9,196 nucleotides of DNA from Alphaproteobacteria bacterium. Lineage in GTDB: Bacteria > Pseudomonadota > Alphaproteobacteria > Caulobacterales > Caulobacteraceae. Within the stretch, counting starts at the first letter, position 1. The number at the start of each line of letters is the position of its first letter. The translations under genes and the position numbers were made by a program. The stretch lies in contig JAHINZ010000466.1 of the NCBI GenBank assembly GCA_018895795.1, forward strand, positions 1 through 9,196, given 5' to 3'. Positions 1 through 6,108 of this stretch are shown piece by piece. The notes below the pieces were generated by a model, which ran no database searches, was not told where the DNA came from, and saw only the letters and a program-made list of their open reading frames with translations.

Positions 1-2071
1 CCGCCACGGCGAACTCGGCGTTTTCCTGGATGAAGCGGAAGCGCAGTTCGGGTTTGCGGCCCATCAGGGTCTCGACCAGGGATTCCACCGCTTCTTCGGA
101 GCGCGGCAGGGTGATCTTGGCCAGGGTGCGGACGGCCGGGTCCATGGTGGTTTCCTTCAGCTGGGCGGCCATCATCTCGCCCAGGCCCTTGAAGCGGCCG
201 ATCTCGGGCTTCTTGTTCTTGAACAGGGTGGCCAGCAGCTCGTCCTTGTGGGCGTCGTCGCGGGCATAGGCGCTCTTGCCGCCGTGGCTGAGGCGGTAGA
301 GCGGCGGCAGGGCGAGGAACAGGTGCCCGCCACGGATCAGCTCGGGCATGGTGCGGTAGAAGAAGGTGATCAGCAGGGAGGCGATGTGGGCGCCGTCGAC
401 ATCGGCGTCGGTCATGATGATGATCCGCTCGTAGCGCAGATCCTCCTCGCGATACTTGCTGCCGGCCTGGACGCCAAGGGCCAGCATCAGGTCGGACAAC
501 TCCTTGTTGCCGCTCATCTTTTCGCCGGTGGCCGAGGCGACGTTGAGGATCTTGCCGCGCAGGGGCAAGATGGCCTGGGTCTTGCGGTTGCGGGCCTGCT
601 TGGCCGAGCCGCCGGCGCTGTCGCCTTCGACGATGAACAGCTCGGCGCCGTCGACGGCCGAGCCGGCGCAGTCGGCCAGCTTGCCCGGCAGGCGCAGCTT
701 GCGGGTCGCCGAGGCGCGGGAGACTTCCTTGTCCTTGCGGCGCTTGAGGCGTTCCTCGGCCCGCTCGATCACGAAGTCCAGCAGGGCCTGGGCGGTCTTG
801 GGCGAGGCGGTCAGCCAGTGGTCGAACGGGTCGCGCAGCGCCGCTTCCACGAAGCGCTGGGCCTCGCTCGACGACAGCTTTTCCTTGGTCTGGCCCTGGA
901 ATTCGGGATTGCGGATGAACACCGAGATCAGGGCCCCGGCCTGGGCGATCACGTCGTCGGCGGTGATGATCGCCGCGCGCTTCTCGCCCTTCAACTCGGC
1001 ATAGGCCTTGAGGCCGCGGGTCAGGGCGGCGCGCAGGCCGCTTTCGTGGGTGCCGCCCTCGGGGGTGGGCACGGTGTTGCAGTAGGACTGCATGAAGCCG
1101 TCATGCTCGCCGAAACCGCGCGGCGTCCAGGCGATGGCCCATTCGACCGCCCCGGCCTCGCCCTGGCGCTCGATGCGGCCCGAGAAGCTGTCGGGGGTGA
1201 CGGTTTCCAGGCCCTTGGTGCGCTCGGCCAGGAAGTCGGCCAGGCCATTGGGGAAATGGAAGACCGCCTCGGCCGGGGTCTGGTCCTGGATGCGGGAAGG
1301 GTCGCAGGACCATTTTATCTGCACGCCGCGGAACAGATAGGCCTTGGACCGGGTCATCCGGTACAGGCGGGCCGGCTTGAAGGCCACGCCCTCGCCGAAG
1401 ATCTGCGCGTCGGGCAGGAAGCGCACCATGGTGCCGCGCTTGCGGCTGGGGCCGATTTTCTCGACGGGGCCCAACGGCTTGCCGCGCGAAAAGACCTGCA
1501 GGTGCTCGAAGCCGTCGCGCCAGACCGTGACCTCGACCCGCTCGGACAGGGCGTTGACCACCGAGGCCCCGACGCCGTGCAGGCCGCCGGAGGTTTCATA
1601 GGCCTTGCCGCTGAACTTCCCGCCGGCGTGCAGGATGGTCATGATCACTTCCAGGGCCGACTTGCCCGGATGCTTGGGGTGCGGGTCGACCGGCATGCCG
1701 CGGCCGTCGTCCTTGACCGACAGGAAGCCGTCGGCGTCGAGCTTGACCTCGATGGTCTTGGCGAAGCCGGCGACGGCCTCGTCCATCGAATTGTCCAGCA
1801 CTTCGGCGAACAGATGGTGCAGGGCCCGCTCGTCGGTGCCGCCGATATACATGCCGGGCCGCTTGCGCACGGGCTCCAGGCCTTCCAGCACCTCGATGTC
1901 GCTGGCGGTGTAGCCGCCGCTGGAGGGCGCGGCGACGGTCGGCGGCGGCGGGGCGGCGGCGCGGGACGGGGCCTCGACATGCGGCTCGCGGGCCGGCAAC
2001 GGCGCGGCCGGCGGCGGCGACAGGGCGTCATCGAACAGGGAAGGCAGGGGCAGGGCGTCTTTGGAGGACAT
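1..2071 (-). CDS. parE: DNA topoisomerase IV subunit B (ParE), 3' end cut by window edge
   Basis: ParE is the ATPase subunit of topoisomerase IV, which with ParC decatenates daughter chromosomes and relaxes supercoils in the cytoplasm. 690 codons are visible from ATG at 2071, and the last visible residues match the end of the family, so only a few codons are missing. The GHKL ATPase domain shows the N-box EVLDNSMDEAVAG (residues 90-102), DDGRGMPV (121-128) and GGLHGVGAS (162-170). The TOPRIM domain shows EGDSAGGSA (482-490), PLRGKILN (503-510) and TDADVDGAH (554-562). RFKGLGEM (626-633) followed by KETTMDP favours ParE over GyrB. There is no GyrB-type C-terminal insert. Residues 1-53 are a Pro/Ala-rich low-complexity extension absent from E. 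coli ParE, which begins close to the IEVLEGLEPVRKRPGMY block. No strong Shine-Dalgarno precedes the ATG, so the exact start is less certain than the identity. Confidence 0.97.
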   Translation of the reverse strand, partial: MSSKDALPLPSLFDDALSPPPAAPLPAREPHVEAPSRAAAPPPPTVAAPSSGGYTASDIEVLEGLEPVRKRPGMYIGGTDERALHHLFAEVLDNSMDEAVAGFAKTIEVKLDADGFLSVKDDGRGMPVDPHPKHPGKSALEVIMTILHAGGKFSGKAYETSGGLHGVGASVVNALSERVEVTVWRDGFEHLQVFSRGKPLGPVEKIGPSRKRGTMVRFLPDAQIFGEGVAFKPARLYRMTRSKAYLFRGVQIKWSCDPSRIQDQTPAEAVFHFPNGLADFLAERTKGLETVTPDSFSGRIERQGEAGAVEWAIAWTPRGFGEHDGFMQSYCNTVPTPEGGTHESGLRAALTRGLKAYAELKGEKRAAIITADDVIAQAGALISVFIRNPEFQGQTKEKLSSSEAQRFVEAALRDPFDHWLTASPKTAQALLDFVIERAEERLKRRKDKEVSRASATRKLRLPGKLADCAGSAVDGAELFIVEGDSAGGSAKQARNRKTQAILPLRGKILNVASATGEKMSGNKELSDLMLALGVQAGSKYREEDLRYERIIIMTDADVDGAHIASLLITFFYRTMPELIRGGHLFLALPPLYRLSHGGKSAYARDDAHKDELLATLFKNKKPEIGRFKGLGEMMAAQLKETTMDPAVRTLAKITLPRSEEAVESLVETLMGRKPELRFRFIQENAEFAVA

Positions 2072-2097
2072 TACGGGAACATGCGTCGATTCGGAGG

Positions 2098-2116
2098 GAA
2101 GCCCCGTATGGGCTTC
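2098..2116 (-). promoter_or_regulatory. Small hairpin in the parE leader
   Basis: A perfect 7-bp stem (GAAGCCC / GGGCTTC) with the 5-base loop CGTAT lies 26 bases upstream of the parE ATG. It has no T-run, so it is not an obvious terminator. It may shape the 5' leader of the mRNA, but no regulatory role can be shown. Confidence 0.35.
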
Positions 2117-2180
2117 GAAGACTCGGCTGAAAAGAGGCGTCTCGTCGCGGGCGCTGCATTTGTTGGGGATGCGGGGACCT

Positions 2181-2223
2181 GCCCCCTCCGCGCCTTCGGC
2201 GCTCCTCCCCCGGAGGGGGAAGA
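2181..2223 (+). repeat. GC-rich palindromic intergenic repeat, unit A
   Basis: A 43-base unit made of GCCCCCTCCG, an inner hairpin CGCC-TTC-GGCG, then CTCCTCCCCC and GGAGGGGGAAGA. The outer CCCCCTCCG can pair with the distal CGGAGGGGG, and alternative pairings with the central C-run are possible. An inverted second copy follows after 15 bases. It resembles the REP-like elements found many times in bacterial intergenic DNA; I infer, but cannot show, that it is dispersed in the genome. Confidence 0.8.
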
Positions 2224-2238
2224 CGGAACCCGCGATCA

Positions 2239-2283
2239 TCTTCCCCCTCCGGGGGAGGAGGATGCGCAGCATCCGGAGGGGGC
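2239..2283 (-). repeat. GC-rich palindromic intergenic repeat, unit B (inverted copy)
   Basis: Read on the minus strand, this 45-base unit has exactly the same outer blocks as unit A (GCCCCCTCCG, CTCCTCCCCC, GGAGGGGGAAGA), but the inner hairpin is GATGC-TGC-GCATC instead of CGCC-TTC-GGCG. The arms are conserved and the inner stem has changed on both sides, so the structure rather than the sequence is kept there. The unit begins 13 bases after the stop codon of the upstream amidohydrolase gene. It could therefore act as a 3' stabiliser or attenuator of that mRNA. There is no T-tract, so it is not a classical intrinsic terminator. Confidence 0.8.
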
Positions 2284-2296
2284 GAGTCCTCAGTCT

Positions 2297-3649
2297 CTAC
2301 CGGTAGGCCGGCGGCATCCCGTTGTCGGGCGCCGCATAGCGGTCACGCAGTTGGGTCTGGCGGCTGTCGTGCGGCTGCTCGACGCCGGCGATGAACACCT
2401 TGTCGGCCCAGGTCGTGGTTTCCAGCGGATCGCCGGTCCACAGCACGACGTCGGCGGTCTTGCCGACTTCCAGCGACCCGATCTTGTCGGCCTGGCCCCA
2501 GATCCTGGCCGGGATCAGCGTCACCGACGCCAGACCGGCCGCGTAGGGCAGGCCGTTGGCGACCGCGAGGCCGGCGTTCAGCCGCTCCTGCCGCAGATTG
2601 TTGAAGTCCCGCGCGCCGTTGATCGCCACCATCACGCCGGCGGCGTTCAGGCGGGCGGCGTTGTCCAGGCGCGAGGCCAGGGTCTCGAAGCTGTCGGGCA
2701 GGTCGGCCTGCGGATCGACGATGACCGGCACGCCGGCCTTGGCGATCTCGGCGGCCACGACCCAGCCTTCCTCGACGCCCTCGAGGATGATCCGGACCTT
2801 TTCCTCGGCGGCCAGCTTCAGGGCCAGGCGGATGTCCGAGGCGCGGTGGACGCGGATCAGCAGCGGGGTCTTGCCCTGCACGACCGGAACCAGAGCTTGG
2901 AGGTCCAGGCGCGAGAGGCCGTAGTCGCGGGTGGCGCCCTGCTCATAGGCGGCGCGATTTTTGGCGAAGGCGCGAGCGTCCTCCAGGGCCGACTTGATCA
3001 GCACCATCGAAGCGCCGCGCGAGCCGCCGGCCGCGCGGGCTCCCGATTCGCCGAGCGAGACGGTGACCGCCAGCTTGGAGGCCTGCACCAGGTCGGCGTC
3101 GCCGGCCTTGAGGCGGACGAATGCGGCCTGGCCGCCGAACAGCGGCGGATCGCCCCCGCCGTCCTTGCCGGCCGTCATTTCCTCGACCACGCCGTCATCG
3201 GCATGCTCACCGGCCCCGCCGCCGACGCCCGACAAGACCGGGGTCACGGCCGAGGCGGTGACGCCGCCGTCGCGGGCCAGGCCGATCATCGGCGAGGCGG
3301 GATTGACGCTGTAGGCGATGTCGAAGCCGGCCGACAGCGCGTTGCCGGTGCCGTCGTCACGCGTTTCCTTGACGCCGCCGATTTCGGAGGCGGTCAGGTT
3401 CGACGACGGCGCGATCAGGCCGGGGGTGACGACCCCGCCCTTGGCGTCGATCACCGTCGCTCCGGCCGGCGCCGTGACGCCGGCGCCCAGCGCGACGATC
3501 TTGCCGTCCCGCATGACGATCGCCCCCGAGGCGACCGCTGGGCCGCTGATGGGTTCGAGGCGGGCATTGACGATGGCGATGGTTTCAGCGGCCGCCGGAG
3601 CGGCCAGGGCGGCGCAGGCGGCGCCCGTCAGGAGAAGTGACCGGATCAT
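2297..3649 (-). CDS. Sec-exported amidohydrolase-family protein lacking the metal-binding motifs (probable pseudoenzyme)
   Basis: This 450-residue protein starts with a Sec signal peptide with likely cleavage after APAAA (residue 21), so it should be periplasmic. It has the amidohydrolase-superfamily layout: an N-terminal beta-sandwich strand set with GAIVMRDGKIVALG (42-55), VIDAKGGVVTPGLI (66-79), a TIM-barrel region, and the C-terminal GSLEVGKTADVVLW (391-404) that closes the sandwich. The HxH expected after PGLI is replaced by APSSN (80-84). The position equivalent to the second barrel histidine pair reads LEGVEEGW (289-296), and the HSDD block is replaced by INGARD (343-348). Only the histidine at IRVHRASD (H268) is kept. 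Hydrolysis by the usual metal mechanism is therefore unlikely. The start ATG overlaps the stop of the upstream active paralogue (TGATG), with GGGAG 10 bases before it. A regulatory or scaffold partner role for that paralogue is inferred. Confidence 0.88.
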   Translation of the reverse strand: MIRSLLLTGAACAALAAPAAAETIAIVNARLEPISGPAVASGAIVMRDGKIVALGAGVTAPAGATVIDAKGGVVTPGLIAPSSNLTASEIGGVKETRDDGTGNALSAGFDIAYSVNPASPMIGLARDGGVTASAVTPVLSGVGGGAGEHADDGVVEEMTAGKDGGGDPPLFGGQAAFVRLKAGDADLVQASKLAVTVSLGESGARAAGGSRGASMVLIKSALEDARAFAKNRAAYEQGATRDYGLSRLDLQALVPVVQGKTPLLIRVHRASDIRLALKLAAEEKVRIILEGVEEGWVVAAEIAKAGVPVIVDPQADLPDSFETLASRLDNAARLNAAGVMVAINGARDFNNLRQERLNAGLAVANGLPYAAGLASVTLIPARIWGQADKIGSLEVGKTADVVLWTGDPLETTTWADKVFIAGVEQPHDSRQTQLRDRYAAPDNGMPPAYR

Positions 3650-5118
3650 CAGTTGAACGCTCCCTGGCCGGTTTGGCCAAGCTCGAAGTCGGACTTGGGC
3701 TGGTAGCGCGGATCATGACGATCATAGGTCAGGGCGCCGTCGATATAGACCTTCTCGGCCTGGGCGTAGACGCTGAACGGGTCGCGGCTCCACAGCACCA
3801 GATCGGCGTCCTTGCCGGGCGCGATCGCGCCGGTCTTGTCGCCGACGCCCATGGCCTTGGCCGGGTTGGCGGTGATCCACTTGATGGCTTCGGCGCGGCT
3901 GATCCCGTAGCCCAGCTTGTTGCCGGCGGTCATGGCGAGGGCGGCTTCCTGGTTCAGCCGCTGGGTCATGATCGGGTCGTCGGAGTGGATGACGACGCAG
4001 GCCCCGGCCTTCCAGAGGATGGCGGCATTGGCGTCGATGCCGTCCAGGCTTTCCATCTTGAAGCCGGTCCACGAGGCCCAGGTGGCCGAGCAGATGCCTT
4101 CCTTGGCCAGCAGGGCGGCGACCTTGTAGCTCTCGATCGCATGGTGGAACATCGTGATCTTGTAGCCAAACTCCTTGGCGATATCGATCATCACGGCTTC
4201 TTCGTCGGCGCGGTAGCAGTGGTTCTGCACCAAGATCTCGCCCTTCAGGACACCGACCAGGGTCTCAAGCTGCAGATCGCGCTTGGGCGGATCAGCCTTC
4301 TCGCCCTTCTGGACCTTGGCGCGGTAGTCATCCCACTTGCGACCGTAGTCGGCCGCGTCGATCCAAGCCTTGCGGTAGCCGAAGACATTGCCCATCGCCG
4401 TCGAAGGCGAGCGGTTCTTGCTGCCGTAGACGCGCTTGGGGTTTTCGCCGCAGGCCATCTTCAGGCCATAGGGCGCGTCGGGGAATTTCATGCCTTGCAT
4501 GGTCAGGGACGGGACGTTCTTCAGCGTGACCGAGCGGCCGCCGAACAGGTTGGCCGAGCCGGGAAGAATCTGCAGCGTCGTGACGCCGCCGGCCCGGGCG
4601 CGGTTGAAGCCGGGATCCTGGGGCCAGACCGAGTGCTCGGACCAGACCTGGGCCGTATTGGGGTCGGTCGCCTCATTGCCGTCGGACTTGGCCTGGACGC
4701 CGGGCGAGGGATAGACGCCCAGATGACTGTGGGCGTCGATGATGCCGGGGGTCAGCCACTTGCCCTTGGCGTCGATGACAGCGACGTCGGCGGGGACGGG
4801 CGTCTCGGGACCGCCGACCGACACGATCTTGCCGCCGGACATGAAGACCACGCCATTGTCGATCTGTTGGCCGGTCGCCGTCAGCACCGTCGCGCCGACG
4901 ATCGCGGTGGCGGTCGAGGGAAGAGGCTTGTAGGTCGAGGGATAACCCGTTGCGGTCGAGCCATCGAGGCCCTTGGGCAACGGTTTGCTCTCGACCTTTT
5001 CGGCGGGCTTGGCCGCCGTTGCGCCGGGCTTGGCGCCAGCTCCGCTGGTGGTCGCGCAGGCCGAGAGGCCCAACGCGAGCAGGCTTACGGCTGCGGCCGT
5101 ATAACGCCATCCAATCAT
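3649..5118 (-). CDS. Lipoprotein metal-dependent amidohydrolase (imidazolonepropionase/prolidase-like)
   Basis: A 489-residue member of the amidohydrolase superfamily. ATG at 5118 is chosen because the protein then opens with a clean lipoprotein signal peptide: basic start, hydrophobic stretch, lipobox LSAC with Cys21 as the lipid-bearing residue. A longer frame from TTG at 5172 would place 18 polar residues before it. The residue after Cys21 is Ala, not Asp, which by the usual rule favours the outer membrane. Metal-site motifs are complete: DAHSH (H130, H132), QNHCYRADE (H300), MFHHAIES (H325/H326) and VVIHSDDP (H378, D380/D381). The C-terminal GAIAPGKDADLVLW block is typical of the superfamily. 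The family includes enzymes that open cyclic amides or cut dipeptides; the substrate cannot be read here. A one-base overlap couples it to the downstream paralogue. It is transcribed divergently from the Kazal lipoprotein gene. Confidence 0.92.
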   Translation of the reverse strand: MIGWRYTAAAVSLLALGLSACATTSGAGAKPGATAAKPAEKVESKPLPKGLDGSTATGYPSTYKPLPSTATAIVGATVLTATGQQIDNGVVFMSGGKIVSVGGPETPVPADVAVIDAKGKWLTPGIIDAHSHLGVYPSPGVQAKSDGNEATDPNTAQVWSEHSVWPQDPGFNRARAGGVTTLQILPGSANLFGGRSVTLKNVPSLTMQGMKFPDAPYGLKMACGENPKRVYGSKNRSPSTAMGNVFGYRKAWIDAADYGRKWDDYRAKVQKGEKADPPKRDLQLETLVGVLKGEILVQNHCYRADEEAVMIDIAKEFGYKITMFHHAIESYKVAALLAKEGICSATWASWTGFKMESLDGIDANAAILWKAGACVVIHSDDPIMTQRLNQEAALAMTAGNKLGYGISRAEAIKWITANPAKAMGVGDKTGAIAPGKDADLVLWSRDPFSVYAQAEKVYIDGALTYDRHDPRYQPKSDFELGQTGQGAFN

Positions 5119-5283
5119 GAAAAACCCCGACTCCCCAAGAGGCCGGCAGGACAGACGAAAAATCTTCGCCAAGCAAGAGAGAGCTGCTGCCTATCGTGCG
5201 ATCGACGAGATTTGTCTGTCGCCTGAACGCGGTTGAGTCATCATGCATGGGTTGGAAGATCGAAAATACCTGGAGATGGGTCG
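5119..5283. promoter_or_regulatory. Divergent promoter region with an inverted repeat
   Basis: These 165 bases separate the divergent amidohydrolase and Kazal-lipoprotein genes and must hold both promoters unless one gene is read through from elsewhere. GACAGACGAAAAATCT (5150-5165) and AGATTTGTCTGTC (5208-5220) form an inverted repeat with a three-base insertion in the left arm and 42 bases between the arms. GANTC sites occur at 5129-5133 and 5235-5239. A weak sigma-70-like pair, TTGAGT (5233) and AAGATC (5256), with 17-base spacing faces the Kazal gene; I give this pair low weight. Confidence 0.5.
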
Positions 5284-5637
5284 ATGGCGTTGCGAAGTAT
5301 GATCCTGACTCTGATAGCCGTGCTTTTGCTGGCCTGCGAAAGCCCAGGCGGCGGTGCGCCGTCCAACCCGCCGCCGATGCCGCGAGCGCCCGTCGCCGAG
5401 GGCGGTATGTGCGGCGGTATCGCGGGATTCCAGTGCGCTGAGGGACTCTCCTGCCAGTTTCAGGCAGGGCAGTGTCGTACGGTCGCCGACGCTTCGGGGA
5501 TCTGCCGCAAGCGACCGACCGTTTGCACGCGGGACTATCGACCGGTGTGCGGCTGCGACGGCAAGACCTACGGTAACGCCTGCACTGCCGGCGCTAACGG
5601 GGTGAGTGTCGCGGCGGCGGGCGAGTGCAAGGTCTAG
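5284..5637 (+). CDS. Kazal-domain lipoprotein
   Basis: A 117-residue protein. ATG at 5284 has GGAG 8 bases upstream (5272-5275) and gives a lipoprotein signal peptide with lipobox LLAC (Cys18). A short Gly/Pro-rich linker (residues 20-40) follows. Residues 43-64 hold four cysteines in the pattern CGGIAGFQCAEGLSC...C. Residues 74-115 form a Kazal module with six cysteines (74, 81, 89, 91, 100, 115) and the signature VCGCDGKTYGNAC. Kazal modules in eukaryotes inhibit serine proteases or act as small disulfide-bonded folds; in bacteria, exported Kazal lipoproteins are widespread and mostly uncharacterised. Periplasmic or surface protease inhibition is the obvious guess but is not shown. The stop codon overlaps the ribosome binding site of the next gene, so the two are a translationally coupled unit. 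Ten cysteines beyond the lipid-bearing one imply dependence on periplasmic disulfide formation. Confidence 0.9.
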   Translation: MALRSMILTLIAVLLLACESPGGGAPSNPPPMPRAPVAEGGMCGGIAGFQCAEGLSCQFQAGQCRTVADASGICRKRPTVCTRDYRPVCGCDGKTYGNACTAGANGVSVAAAGECKV

Positions 5638-5640
5638 GAG
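5636..5640 (+). promoter_or_regulatory. Ribosome binding site supporting a TTG start at 5647
   Basis: AGGAG lies 6 bases before TTG at 5647 and shares its first two bases with the TAG stop codon of the Kazal gene (TAGGAG). It is the best Shine-Dalgarno in the window. The first in-frame ATG (5698) has no comparable site and would remove the twin-arginine motif. Confidence 0.75.
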
Positions 5641-5646
5641 TGTGAC

Positions 5647-6048
5647 TTGAAGGATTTCGAGATCGAGCGGCGGACGGTCCTGGCGGCTGGCGCCGCCATG
5701 GTCGTGACGGGAGCGCCACTCGCGGCGGCGAGCAAGGAACAAGCGACAATGTACGGATTAATCGGCCAGATGAGCGCCACGGCCGGCCAGCGAGACGATT
5801 TGATCGCGATCTTGGATGAGGGGACGCGGTCAATGCCCGGGTGTCTGAGCTACATCGTGGCCAAGGACGCCGTCAACGCCGACGCCATCTGGATCACGGA
5901 GGTCTGGGAGACGGCCGAGCATCACGGCGCCTCCCTGAAACTTCCGACCGTTCAGGCGGCGATCGCGCGCGCCCGACCGATCATCGCGGGCTTTGGCCAG
6001 CGCTTCGAGACCGTTCCCGTCAGTGGCGTCGGCTTGCCCGAGGCCTGA
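5647..6048 (+). CDS. Tat-exported ABM-domain (YgiN-like) protein
   Basis: A 133-residue protein with a predicted TTG start. Residues 6-28 look like a Tat signal peptide: ERRTVLAAGAAMVV with the twin arginine at 8-9, ending in an ALAA-type site near PLAAAS (24-29). The remaining ~100 residues match the antibiotic biosynthesis monooxygenase (ABM) fold: opening strand MYGLIGQMSATAGQRDDL, the PGCLSYIVAKD strand (64-74), the conserved WITEVWET (82-89), then HH and a helix rich in Ala/Arg. Relatives include quinol monooxygenase YgiN and small cofactor-free monooxygenases, but many ABM proteins have no known function. Most are cytoplasmic, so export is unusual. Tat export suggests folding, possibly with a ligand, before transport. 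It is coupled to the Kazal gene by a 9-base gap and followed directly by a strong hairpin. Confidence 0.85.
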   Translation: MKDFEIERRTVLAAGAAMVVTGAPLAAASKEQATMYGLIGQMSATAGQRDDLIAILDEGTRSMPGCLSYIVAKDAVNADAIWITEVWETAEHHGASLKLPTVQAAIARARPIIAGFGQRFETVPVSGVGLPEA

Positions 6049-6050
6049 AC

Positions 6051-6084
6051 AAGAAAAAGGGCCGCGGATTGCTCCGCGGCCCTT
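6051..6084. terminator. Bidirectional intrinsic terminator between convergent genes
   Basis: AAGGGCCGCGGA (6057-6068) and TCCGCGGCCCTT (6073-6084) form a perfect 12-bp stem with the loop TTGC. On the minus strand the stem is followed by TTTTTCTT, a good U-tract, so it should end the TonB-receptor transcript 24 bases after its stop. On the plus strand it lies 8 bases after the ABM gene stop but has only a short T-run, so it should be weaker there. Confidence 0.88.
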
Positions 6085-6108
6085 CATCGCTCTCGACGGA
6101 GAGATCGA

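Noticed and set aside
2181..2283. The palindromic repeats as a classical intrinsic terminator for the amidohydrolase operon
   Set aside because: The stems are strong, but neither strand has a T-run after them; an attenuating or stabilising role remains possible.
248..3640. A 1130-codon open frame on the plus strand, antisense to parE and the second amidohydrolase
   Set aside because: It is a by-product of high-GC codon bias: it lies opposite two clear genes, crosses the palindromic repeats, has a monotonous Gly/Ala/Val/Asp/Arg composition, and shows no recognisable domain.
5119..5172. An 18-residue upstream extension of the lipoprotein amidohydrolase from TTG at 5172
   Set aside because: It would bury the lipoprotein signal peptide behind polar residues; ATG at 5118 gives a normal lipobox and has GGGG 6 bases before it.
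3637..5226. A 529-codon plus-strand frame opposite the lipoprotein amidohydrolase gene
   Set aside because: The opposite strand encodes a complete metal-dependent amidohydrolase with signal peptide and catalytic motifs; the plus-strand product has only biased composition.
5233..5283. A 17-residue upstream extension of the Kazal lipoprotein from TTG at 5233
   Set aside because: ATG at 5284 has GGAG at proper spacing and yields a clean lipoprotein signal peptide; the extension would disrupt it.
5594..5833. Minus-strand frames within the Kazal and ABM genes
   Set aside because: They oppose two supported genes, are rich in Arg/Pro/Ser as expected for shadows, and have no domain.
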